In this document: piece by piece, positions 1 through 5,525 of the stretch
How the letters are laid out: every line of letters starts with the position of its first letter
Position numbering within the stretch: position 1 is the first letter of the stretch
Assembly: GCA_004195335.1 (NCBI GenBank)
Contig: SDWK01000654.1
Coordinates: 1 to 6,799, forward strand
Source of the DNA: Shewanella sp.
Lineage (GTDB): Bacteria; Pseudomonadota; Gammaproteobacteria; Enterobacterales; Shewanellaceae
Reading direction: 5' to 3'
DNA: 6,799 nucleotides
Translations under genes and position numbers: made by a program
Notes under the pieces: generated by a model
What the model was told of the DNA's origin: nothing
What the model saw: the letters and a program-made list of their open reading frames with translations, nothing else
Database searches by the model: none

Positions 1-250
1 CCAGGTCTTAAGCGTTCCAGACGCTTTAAAGACATTTCCCATATCCCTATGGGTCAGGGGAGGAAATGTCTTAAGTATGTCGGGAACATGCAAGACCGTA
101 TTTGTCGCAACGAGTGAAGAGCATAGTTATTCTACGTTTAAGCTCGTTAACACGGCATCAGATGTGCTAAAACTCGCCTTTCAGGCGTGTTTTTGGCTGC
201 CTACTTCTGCGTTGAATGACTTTACAAGGGAGCACCATTCCCTCACCCAT
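1..250. repeat. Hairpin-rich non-coding stretch, probable dispersed intergenic repeat
   Basis: No convincing gene is visible in this stretch. A 60-codon open frame at 77-259 on the plus strand has no good ribosome site and no recognisable protein character, so I leave it out. The DNA is dense in inverted repeats. AAGCGT (10-15) pairs with ACGCTT (21-26). AAGACATTTCC (29-39) pairs perfectly with GGAAATGTCTT (62-72). CCCATA/TATGGG (38-53) is nested inside that. CGCCT/AGGCG (175-187) is followed by TGTTTTT, and AGGGA/TCCCT lies at 227-243. The general look (stacked hairpins, then a short open frame ending in front of a gene's terminator) resembles repeated intergenic elements that I remember from Shewanella-type genomes, but that is memory, not a search. 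The left boundary may lie outside the window, and the right boundary near 250-265 is a guess. Confidence 0.45.
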
Positions 251-304
251 TCGCCTTGAATTAGTTTGCCAAAAATACTCTAAGTAGATCACTTTCTTAT
301 ACTG

Positions 305-321
305 ATTGGTATTTAACCAAT
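305..321. other. Small hairpin beside the nadE terminator
   Basis: ATTGGT (305-310) and ACCAAT (316-321) form a perfect 6-bp stem with a 5-nt loop. It lies directly beyond the A-run of the nadE terminator. In minus-strand transcripts it comes right after the U-tract, so it may be a second weak stop or protect a 3' end. It is short and could be chance. Confidence 0.3.
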
Positions 322-345
322 AAAAAAGGCGCTAATTGCGCCTTT
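322..345 (-). terminator. Intrinsic terminator of nadE
   Basis: GGCGC (328-332) and GCGCC (338-342) form a GC-rich stem with loop TAATT, extended by three A-T pairs on each side. Read on the minus strand, the stem runs directly into a six-T tract (complement of 322-327), the classic form of a Rho-independent terminator. It sits 25 bases past the nadE stop codon, which is where that transcript should end. The plus-strand reading has only an interrupted T-run (345-349), so any bidirectional use would be weak. Confidence 0.88.
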
Positions 346-369
346 GTTTGAAAAAACGATCAAGTGCTC

Positions 370-1159
370 TTAATCATAGATAGTGGGGATTGGCTTGCGC
401 TTATGTTGAGTCGCTTTATAGATCCCAATGAGCTTGTCATCTACAGCAGAGTCGACCAGTTTTCCCTCTAAAAAATCATCAATCTGATCGTAGGTGAGCC
501 CCAAAGCCACTTCATCTTCTAACTGAGGTTTATCTTCTTCCAGATCAGCCGTTGGTGCCTTGTGTACTAACACGTCAGGTGCGCCCAAGAATGCTGCCAG
601 TTGACGAACCTGACGTTTATTCAAGCCAAACAAGGGCGCCAAATCACAGGCACCATCGCCCCATTTTGTGTAAAAACCGGTAATATTCTCTGCGCTGTGG
701 TCGGTGCCGACAACCAAGCCACCAGTCAATCCCGCTATTTCGTATTGCGCGATCATTCGCATTCTGGCCTTGACGTTACCTTTTACGAAATCAACTTTAC
801 CTTCATCGGCACACTCAATACCCGCCTCTTTAAGCCCTGCCAACGTTTGCTGATGCACACCAACCACGCCATCATGGATATTTACAGTCACTTGTTTAGA
901 AGGTGAGATAAATTGACACGCAAGCTGCGCTTCATCTTCATCTTTTTGCACATGATAAGGCAATCGAACGGCAATAAACGGCTAATTGGCATAATCGACC
1001 GGCAAGAGAAGAATCGACACCACCACTGATCCCAAGCACTAGCGTCCGGGTATAAGACTCTTTCAGCTTAGACTTAATAAAAGCCACACGTCTTTGTACC
1101 TCATACTCGGGTTCGATAGCAGGTTGTACTTTCATTTCACGTAAAATCAGTCCTTTCAC
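370..1159 (-). pseudogene. nadE: nadE, ammonia-dependent NAD+ synthetase, disrupted by an internal frameshifting deletion
   Basis: NadE adenylates nicotinic acid adenine dinucleotide and amidates it to NAD+, the last step of NAD synthesis, in the cytoplasm. Two minus-strand frames together cover the protein. The upstream frame (from GTG at 1159, with GGAG eight bases before it) gives [11 protein letters not shown] and the ATP pyrophosphatase loop [10 protein letters not shown], then leaves frame after GRLCQLA and stops near 938. The downstream frame begins [14 protein letters not shown] near 975 and continues through [30 protein letters not shown] and the C-terminus PTIYD, ending in TAA at 370-372. 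Compared with E. coli NadE as I remember it, about 14-16 codons are missing between LCQLA and FIAV, and the loss is not a multiple of three. Family length is about 275 residues. All other conserved segments look undamaged, so the break is recent. I saw no slippery heptamer at the junction that would suggest programmed frameshifting. An assembly error is possible but would have to delete some 40 bases. Confidence 0.88.
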
Positions 1160-1336
1160 AAGCAAAGCTCCAATCAATTTTTTAACTTAAGCAGAGGAAC
1201 ATTATGATCTATTTACTAATGAAATACACGAGTCTCGACTGGCATTGGGTTCATTTTTAGGCGCTGCAATTATTTACTAGCTGTCTAACCTAACCTAAAG
1301 TTAGAATGATTTATTAAAAGAGAACAGCTGAGAGTC
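1160..1336. other. Divergent intergenic region between nadE and the araC-type gene
   Basis: This gap must hold the nadE and araC promoters. It also contains two short, partly overlapping plus-strand reading frames. ATG at 1204 is preceded by AGAGGA and gives the 18-residue MIYLLMKYTSLDWHWVHF, stopping at 1258-1260. A second frame (1191-1280, no start codon) reads AEEHYDLFTNEI and then ESRLALGSFLGAAIIY before a stop. The second has the look of a membrane-protein piece. Either could be the scrap of a decayed gene or chance, and neither is called as a gene. Confidence 0.35.
1273..1301 (+). promoter_or_regulatory. Possible sigma-70 promoter for the araC-type gene
   Basis: TTTACT (1273-1278) and TAAAGT (1296-1301) are 17 bases apart, each matching four of six consensus bases. 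Transcription would begin about 30 bases before the ATG at 1337. TCTAAC (1284-1289) and GTTAGA (1300-1305) form an inverted repeat across the same spot that could be an operator. All of this is pattern reading and weak. Confidence 0.25.
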
Positions 1337-2164
1337 ATGCACAAAGAGAGCATCCAATATTGGCATAACCCTATATTACCTGAGGTTGAGCTAAGTCGTG
1401 CAAATTTCAAGCGGTTTCAGTTCGACAGTCATGTACATCTCGATTACCACATAGGTGTAGTTTCAAGCGGTTGTCAGCAATATAGCCATAGAGGCCGTGC
1501 TTATCATTTGGGGCCAGGATTGATATCAGCACTCAATCCCGACGAAACCCACAATGGTCAAAGCGATACCTCTGATGGCTACCAGGTTCATGTGATGTCT
1601 GTTCCCTATCACTATGTGTCTCAAATAAGTCGGGAGATGAGACAAACTGAGGGTTTCTTTCACACACCCTTAATCAATGACCCTCATCTATATAATGCAT
1701 TTTTAACGCTTCATTTGATGCTAACTCAACATCAAAGTAACCTTAGTAGTTTACAGTTAGAGACCAGCATGCTGGCCTTTACCACTGAGCTTTTTCTACG
1801 CCACGGAAACGTACCGCAGCAGGTCGAAGACAGAAACAACGCCTTATCTCAATCCCAAATCAAACAGGTCATGGCCATGTTTCATGACGATCCGGGCCAG
1901 GAGTTTCGACTCGAAACACTGGCAAACAATGTTGGATTAAGTAAATTTCAGTTTTTAAGGAAGTTCAAGCAATCAATAGGAATGACACCACATGCTTACC
2001 TCAAGAGAGTGCGACTCGAATATGCCAAAAAAGCCTTGATTAAGGGGGGAAGTGTCGCGGATATCGCACATCAAGTCGGTTTTTTTGATCAAAGCCATCT
2101 CAATAAAGCTTTTAAGCAAGCCTATCTGATAACCCCAGCTAATTTTCAGCGGCGGGTGGTTTAA
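1337..2164 (+). CDS. AraC-family transcriptional regulator, probably of the adjacent exporter
   Basis: A 275-residue cytoplasmic DNA-binding regulator of normal AraC-family length. The N-terminal half is a cupin-like sensor (AraC_binding type) with a His-rich strand SHVHLDYHIG at residues 31-40 and PGLISALNPDETHNG at 60-74, the conserved turn before the second metal- or ligand-side motif. The C-terminal half has the paired helix-turn-helix domain. The first reads LETLANNVGLSKFQFLRKFK (192-211) and the second VADIAHQVGFFDQSHLNKAF (240-259), followed by the family signature, here AYLITPANFQ where most members have G-TP--Y or F. The start is ATG at 1337 with GAGAG just upstream. A LysE/RhtB exporter follows about 100 bases downstream on the same strand, an arrangement seen often in Proteobacteria, so it most likely controls that gene in response to an amino acid or similar small molecule. 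The ligand is unknown. A decayed relative of this gene lies at 4313-4381. Confidence 0.92.
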   Translation: MHKESIQYWHNPILPEVELSRANFKRFQFDSHVHLDYHIGVVSSGCQQYSHRGRAYHLGPGLISALNPDETHNGQSDTSDGYQVHVMSVPYHYVSQISREMRQTEGFFHTPLINDPHLYNAFLTLHLMLTQHQSNLSSLQLETSMLAFTTELFLRHGNVPQQVEDRNNALSQSQIKQVMAMFHDDPGQEFRLETLANNVGLSKFQFLRKFKQSIGMTPHAYLKRVRLEYAKKALIKGGSVADIAHQVGFFDQSHLNKAFKQAYLITPANFQRRVV

Positions 2165-2172
2165 TAAACCAC
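2156..2172 (+). other. Hairpin at the araC stop codon
   Basis: GTGGTTT (2156-2162) and AAACCAC (2166-2172) form a perfect 7-bp stem with a 3-base loop, overlapping the TAA stop of the regulator. There is no following T-run, so it is not a standard terminator. It could damp read-through into the exporter gene or stabilise the end of the regulator message. A shortened form, TGGTTAACCA (4385-4394), sits at the same place in the decayed second cassette, which argues that it is an old part of the cassette. Confidence 0.5.
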
Positions 2173-2266
2173 TCTGGGTATAGTTGTTCGTTCCCGCAAT
2201 TTTGTCCTATCACAGCACACCGAATCACGGCATGATGGCGACTATCACCACTTTATGGGCTATTTA

Positions 2267-2905
2267 ATGGATCTTACTTTACTTGCGTCACTTGCCATCA
2301 TTCACAGCGTCGCATTGGCAAGCCCTGGACCTGACTTTGCTCTCGTAGTCAAAATGGCCAGTCAGGAGAGAAGAGTTACCGCCGTTGCCTCCGCAGTCGG
2401 TATTTCCATTGCGATTTTGCTGCACACCCTGTTGAGCTTAACCGGAGTCAGCCTGCTAATCAAAAGCTCAAATACCCTATTTATTATCGTGCAGCTGGCA
2501 GGGGCAAGTTACTTAGGTTGGATGGGGATAAATGCCATAATCAGCACCCTACAGAACTTTAAGGCAAGACACGTAGAGAAAGAAACAACAAAAATATTCA
2601 ATCAATTAACGCCAACACAAGGGTTTATGCAAGGCCTGTACACTAACCTGCTTAATCCAAAAGCCATGGTATTTTTTATCACCCTATTCTCTGCCATGAT
2701 AACTCCTGAAGTTAACTTGGCTACGAAGATTTCTGCGGCCGTGATTTTGCTAGTTTTATCCTTATTCTGGTTTGTATTTATCGCATTAGTACTATCAAAG
2801 CCCTCCATACAGCAGACGATCCGCAAGGCCACGCCAGTCATCAACTTACTCACCGGACTTCTATTTGTCAGCGTAGCCTTTATTATAGTGTCTGGGTTGT
2901 TCTAA
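2267..2905 (+). CDS. LysE/RhtB-family amino-acid-type exporter
   Basis: An inner-membrane exporter of the LysE/RhtB family, which expels amino acids or derivatives (lysine, homoserine, threonine, leucine in characterised members). Numbering from the upstream ATG at 2255, it shows the N-terminal SPGPDFALVV (23-32), a glycine/histidine-bearing second helix (VGISIAILLHTLLSLTGV, 48-65), QLAGASYLGWMGI (80-92), the family motif NLLNPKAMVFFITLF (131-145) and two C-terminal hydrophobic segments ending VSGLF. Total length of 212-216 residues and about six membrane segments are normal. Two in-frame starts, 2255 and 2267, are possible and neither has a strong ribosome site. I prefer 2267 because it puts the SPGP motif about 20 residues from the start, as in relatives. 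It probably forms a unit with the AraC-type regulator. The substrate cannot be read from sequence. The C-terminal part has a fossil copy at 4441-4539. Confidence 0.9.
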   Translation: MDLTLLASLAIIHSVALASPGPDFALVVKMASQERRVTAVASAVGISIAILLHTLLSLTGVSLLIKSSNTLFIIVQLAGASYLGWMGINAIISTLQNFKARHVEKETTKIFNQLTPTQGFMQGLYTNLLNPKAMVFFITLFSAMITPEVNLATKISAAVILLVLSLFWFVFIALVLSKPSIQQTIRKATPVINLLTGLLFVSVAFIIVSGLF

Positions 2906-2956
2906 CCTAACGTAAAGAGAAGAGCTTGATGGCGCGCCTCACTCCATTTAGCTTCA

Positions 2957-4189
2957 TCAATCAAGAAACGCGGCTTTAAAGAAACCGAGCAGGTTAATGT
3001 TAAATTCCTCAGGCTTAATACAGCGATCGATCTGGTCTTTATATTTTGAACGACTCAGATCCACCTCTTCCATAGCAATCGCTTGCTTTAATCGGGTGTT
3101 GTAAAAAATACGAACATAAGGGTGTAGTGGCTTCTTCCTGTTTAATCTACTTATCAAACCAAGTTTGCCACTATTAAGTTCGACAAGAGTGCCTACAGGA
3201 TAGACGCCTAAGCATTGAATAAATTGCTCCACCAAAGCATCGTCATAACAGGAAGGTGACTCTTTAATCAGGTTTTTAAATGCCGTTATCGGATGAACCC
3301 CAGACTTATACACCCGCTCTCCCGTCATGGCATCGTAACTGTCTACGATTGCGATCATACGGCCGTACTTTGAAATTGAGTCGGCGCTTAATTGTAATGG
3401 GTAGCCGCTGCCGTCGATGCGCTCATGATGCTCCTTTATCATACTCATCACCATATGGGAGATATGCGGCGTATCTTCTAAAATATTGACGCCCAGAGAC
3501 ACATGCTTCTTTATGATCTCATACTCAGGCAATGTGAGTTTACCCGGTTTACTCAGGATCTCATCGGGGATCATCACCTTACCAATATCATGCAAAAAAG
3601 CACCAAGAGCGAGCTGTTCAATTGTCGCTTTATCGACATCCAGATGCTTTGCAAATATCGTCATTAAGATAGAACTATTGAGCGAATGCTCCACTAAGTA
3701 GTCATCTTTAATCCTTAAACGAGATAAACAGGAGAGCGCATCTTGATTTCTGAATATTGAATCAACAATAGCATTGGTACTTTCTTGTATTCCTTCGACA
3801 TCGATCACTTTGCCTTCAGTGATGGCGTGAATCATCTTCTGCTGTAAGCTTTTCGCATTGTTATAGAGCTTATTCGCCGCTTTCATTTCTTGCTCGAGAG
3901 ACACTTCAGGCTTAGCCCTATCCTTCTCCAGTGAAGTCCTAACTATTTCCGGCAATACTTTATCTATCTTTTCTGCTTTCTTCTCTCTGGCGGGATCGAC
4001 AACAACATGGGATATCCCGGATTGGATCAACTGATTAATACTCGCGAGGTTAAGCACATACCCTTCAGATTTTACACTAAGGCTTCGGTTTTCACTCGAG
4101 ATTGACACAACATACATACCGGGTTTCAGCTTAGCGATGGGGATCTCTTTATCATGATCTTCTGAGTCAGACATTTTACCTTTTGACAT
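2957..4189 (-). CDS. HD-GYP domain cyclic-di-GMP phosphodiesterase with N-terminal DUF3391
   Basis: Predicted cytoplasmic enzyme hydrolysing cyclic di-GMP, about 410 residues. Counting from the start at 4189, the DUF3391-type N-domain begins with IPIAKLKPGMYVVSISS (17-33), followed by a charged linker and then the HD-GYP domain. The domain shows the first histidine in LVEHSLNSS, the metal site HDIGK (200-204), KKHVSLG (228-234), HHERIDGSGYP (254-264) and IVDSYDAMTGERVY (281-294). All expected metal-binding and GYP residues are present, so it should be active. The open frame extends to an ATG at 4372, but those first 61 codons have no ribosome site, their distal part is antisense to a fossil araC gene, and the DUF3391 fold needs only a short leader. 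ATG 4189 (GAGAG seven bases upstream) or ATG 4174 fit better. A possible -10 TATACT at 4258-4253 also lies inside the extension. The gene is convergent with the exporter. Confidence 0.9.
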   Translation of the reverse strand: MSKGKMSDSEDHDKEIPIAKLKPGMYVVSISSENRSLSVKSEGYVLNLASINQLIQSGISHVVVDPAREKKAEKIDKVLPEIVRTSLEKDRAKPEVSLEQEMKAANKLYNNAKSLQQKMIHAITEGKVIDVEGIQESTNAIVDSIFRNQDALSCLSRLRIKDDYLVEHSLNSSILMTIFAKHLDVDKATIEQLALGAFLHDIGKVMIPDEILSKPGKLTLPEYEIIKKHVSLGVNILEDTPHISHMVMSMIKEHHERIDGSGYPLQLSADSISKYGRMIAIVDSYDAMTGERVYKSGVHPITAFKNLIKESPSCYDDALVEQFIQCLGVYPVGTLVELNSGKLGLISRLNRKKPLHPYVRIFYNTRLKQAIAMEEVDLSRSKYKDQIDRCIKPEEFNINLLGFFKAAFLD

Positions 4190-4252
4190 ATCAATACTCT
4201 CAAGCAAATTCAGGATTTCAGACGCTGGGTGAACAGACCTTACTTGAGTAGA

Positions 4253-4258
4253 AGTATA
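4253..4258 (-). promoter_or_regulatory. Possible -10 box of the HD-GYP gene
   Basis: Read on the minus strand this is TATACT, five of six bases of the consensus, placed about 65 bases before the preferred start at 4189. No good -35 box is present at 17 bases (CTTCAT). If real, it places the transcription start inside the long open frame and supports the shorter protein. Confidence 0.28.
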
Positions 4259-4312
4259 GTCAGTATCAATGAGCCATGAAGGAACTTTTGAGCTATCAGA
4301 AGACCTTCCCCT

Positions 4313-4381
4313 GAAAAAGAGAGCCCCCCAATAAATCCCTTTAAATAGGCCTATCTGATAACTCTTGCCCATTTTCAGTAG
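4313..4381 (+). pseudogene. Fossil of the C-terminal end of an AraC-family regulator
   Basis: Plus-strand frame ending at 4381 reads, without a gap against the intact regulator at 1337-2164, ESPPINPFK, stop, AYLITLAHFQ, stop. The intact protein has QSHLNKAFK, Q, AYLITPANFQ, R at residues 252-271. The shared AYLIT is telling, because most AraC proteins have a glycine in place of this L. Two codons have become TAG (4346-4348 and 4379-4381). The segment before about 4313 no longer aligns. This DNA is antisense to the 5' part of the long HD-GYP reading frame. I judge the relationship by eye; the match is short but continues into the following intergenic palindrome and the LysE piece, which makes chance unlikely. 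Confidence 0.75.
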
Positions 4382-4384
4382 CGA

Positions 4385-4394
4385 TGGTTAACCA
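4385..4394. other. Palindrome TGGTTAACCA, relic of the cassette hairpin
   Basis: A perfect 10-base palindrome directly after the fossil araC end. It aligns with the GTGGTTT-AAACCAC hairpin that overlaps the stop codon of the intact regulator, with the central bases lost. Confidence 0.45.
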
Positions 4395-4395
4395 A

Positions 4396-4437
4396 CTCAC
4401 TCACACCGGATATCGCTGTTCATTCAGTGTGAGTGAG
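4396..4437. repeat. Perfect 11-bp inverted repeat at the deletion junction
   Basis: CTCACTCACAC (4396-4406) and GTGTGAGTGAG (4427-4437) are exact reverse complements separated by 20 bases. The loop still resembles the araC-lysE spacer of the intact cassette (GGATATCGCTGTTCATTC here, GGTATAGTTGTTCGTTC there), while the right arm has no counterpart in it. Coding similarity to LysE starts just after, at 4441. No T-run follows on either strand, so it is not a typical terminator, although it could slow transcription from the barrel gene into the HD-GYP gene. Confidence 0.7.
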
Positions 4438-4440
4438 CCT

Positions 4441-4539
4441 TTGTGCTGGTTTACATTCATCGCCTTGGTGCCGTCAAAGCCAAAGCTTCAACAAAGAGTC
4501 AAACAAGCGAGTTCAGTCATCAATCTAGTCTCAGGTTTA
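4441..4539 (+). pseudogene. Fossil of the C-terminal part of a LysE/RhtB exporter
   Basis: The plus-strand frame reads LCWFTFIALVPSKPKL, then QQRVKQASSVINLVSGL. The intact exporter has LFWFVFIALVLSKPSI, then QQTIRKATPVINLLTGL. That is 20 of 33 identical residues in an ungapped hand alignment. Nucleotide identity over the same 99 bases is about 62 percent, with many differences at third codon positions. This is the pattern left by selection on a working protein, so the copy was probably a functional paralogue before it was lost. Similarity stops abruptly after GL at 4539, which is also the first base (minus strand) of the barrel gene's stop codon. The first two-thirds of the exporter and the start of its gene are missing. 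Confidence 0.82.
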
Positions 4540-5412
4540 CGAGAAATACCAGCTAATATAGATACCTGCAAAGATCTGCTTACTTGTCACATTCGTCGCA
4601 CCTGTCTCTATTTCTGTATGCTTCACTCTTGCATTAGTACTGGCCTTAACACTGTATCTATCACTAGCCTTAGTACTTGCTTCACGCTTTATCCCTTTCT
4701 GAGGCGTTATGTGGCTTAGATGACCAAAAATAGTGATGCGCTGATTGAGCGGAAAAGCGGCTTGAATCCCCATTTGAAAATGGTTAGGCCCGTTATAATC
4801 GTCAACGGCAAACTCAAAATCGAAAGCTTGTATCACATAAGGTATTAATGTCGCCCCATTTTTAAATACCAGCCCTTTACCTTGTAGGCCCAACTCAACA
4901 AAATGCCCATGAGTATCTAATGAGTATGTGTGGTCGATGGAAGAAGTAAACCAATCTATCCCTTCATAGATGAAGCTCGTACTTAACTCAATATCACTTT
5001 CACGCTCACGACCAAAGATTTCGGTAAACTGTACGCCGACAGTTGCCTCTAATTCTGCGGTCGTTAGCAGCTCCAATTCCACGCCACTATTCCATTCGGT
5101 ATAGTCTTGATGAGTGGCCCTTCCAATTGTGGTATTTGCAGTGAGTCTTCCCAATTGCCACTGGGCATGATTCCAGACAATCCCGCCATCATCGAGTTGA
5201 TTACGACCTTGATCCATATAGAGTGAGTCTGTACCCATTTCGACATAAAACTCAGTCTCCGGTTCCAGATAAAGAGGTTGAGTCATTGAGCCATTGGTCT
5301 CTCCCATAGCCGTATTCATCGTTAATACGACGAGTATTAATCCCCGAATAACAATAGAAATAGGACGATAACACTTGATAATGGAAACGGTATTTACTTG
5401 CTGATAGGACAT
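4537..5412 (-). CDS. Putative outer-membrane beta-barrel protein of unknown function
   Basis: A 291-residue protein I cannot assign to a named family. Residues 1-37 look like a signal peptide: a long basic n-region, a hydrophobic core ISIVIRGLILVVLTMNTA, and a likely cut after AMG (35-37). The mature part has alternating polar and hydrophobic residues with many aromatics and acidic turns (VELELLTTAELEATVGVQF 111-129, HFVELGLQGKGLVF 170-183, HFQMGIQAAF 211-220, ITIFGHLSHI 226-235), as in outer-membrane barrels. The last strand is KQIFAGIYISWYFS, with the usual terminal aromatic F one residue from the end. A lysine/serine/threonine-rich stretch at about 239-275 is probably a long surface loop. 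The start is sure: AGGAGG lies seven bases before ATG 5412. mgtE ends 113 bases upstream on the same strand, so co-transcription is possible. The stop codon coincides with the edge of the fossil LysE piece, hinting that the 3' end was reset by the rearrangement. Confidence 0.78.
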   Translation of the reverse strand: MSYQQVNTVSIIKCYRPISIVIRGLILVVLTMNTAMGETNGSMTQPLYLEPETEFYVEMGTDSLYMDQGRNQLDDGGIVWNHAQWQLGRLTANTTIGRATHQDYTEWNSGVELELLTTAELEATVGVQFTEIFGRERESDIELSTSFIYEGIDWFTSSIDHTYSLDTHGHFVELGLQGKGLVFKNGATLIPYVIQAFDFEFAVDDYNGPNHFQMGIQAAFPLNQRITIFGHLSHITPQKGIKREASTKASDRYSVKASTNARVKHTEIETGATNVTSKQIFAGIYISWYFS

Positions 5413-5428
5413 AGGCAGTCCTCCTATC
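5403..5428 (-). promoter_or_regulatory. Hairpin covering the ribosome site and start of the barrel gene
   Basis: GATAGGA (5403-5409) and TCCTATC (5422-5428) form a perfect 7-bp stem. In the minus-strand message the ribosome site AGGAGG lies across one stem edge and the ATG lies at the end of the 12-base loop. Such a hairpin would hide the ribosome site and lower translation unless opened. It is visible directly, but any regulatory role is inference. Confidence 0.5.
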
Positions 5429-5469
5429 TAATTAGGATTTAGTTTTTAAAAATGAAATATTGGAGAGCG

Positions 5470-5504
5470 ACTGACTCTACGTAATGCTAATGAGTAAAGT
5501 CAGT
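5470..5504 (-). other. Stem-loop between mgtE and the barrel gene
   Basis: ACTGACTCTAC (5470-5480) and GTAAAGTCAGT (5494-5504) form an 11-bp stem with a 13-base loop. In RNA made from the minus strand the one imperfect pair is a G-U wobble; on the plus strand it would be a C-A mismatch, so the structure suits the direction in which mgtE and the barrel gene are read. It lies 22 bases after the mgtE stop. No T-run follows directly, so termination would be Rho-dependent or weak. It may instead be an mRNA end-stabilising hairpin or part of the barrel gene's leader. Confidence 0.55.
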
Positions 5505-5525
5505 GACAAACTAATCGCTATAAAG

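Noticed and set aside
77..259. 60-residue plus-strand open frame in the left hairpin-rich region
   Set aside because: No ribosome site, no protein-like pattern, and it lies across several hairpins. It is more likely a by-product of a repeat.
601..906. 101-residue plus-strand open frame
   Set aside because: Entirely antisense to the well-conserved C-terminal half of nadE.
938..1000. Programmed ribosomal frameshift in nadE
   Set aside because: No slippery heptamer or downstream stimulator is evident, and a block of about 14-16 codons is missing, which a frameshift would not restore.
2602..2853. 83-residue minus-strand open frame
   Set aside because: Antisense shadow of the LysE/RhtB exporter.
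2906..2956. Bidirectional terminator between the exporter and the HD-GYP gene
   Set aside because: TTGATG and CATCAA can pair across about 25 bases and GGCGCGCC is a palindrome, but there is no T-run and the stem is weak.
3280..3701. Two plus-strand open frames inside the HD-GYP gene
   Set aside because: Shadows of a gene whose catalytic motifs are complete; no start signals.
4384..4719. A 111-residue plus-strand gene reading through the LysE piece into the barrel gene
   Set aside because: Only its first half resembles LysE; after 4539 it is antisense to the barrel gene. It is a fossil followed by chance open frame, not a gene.
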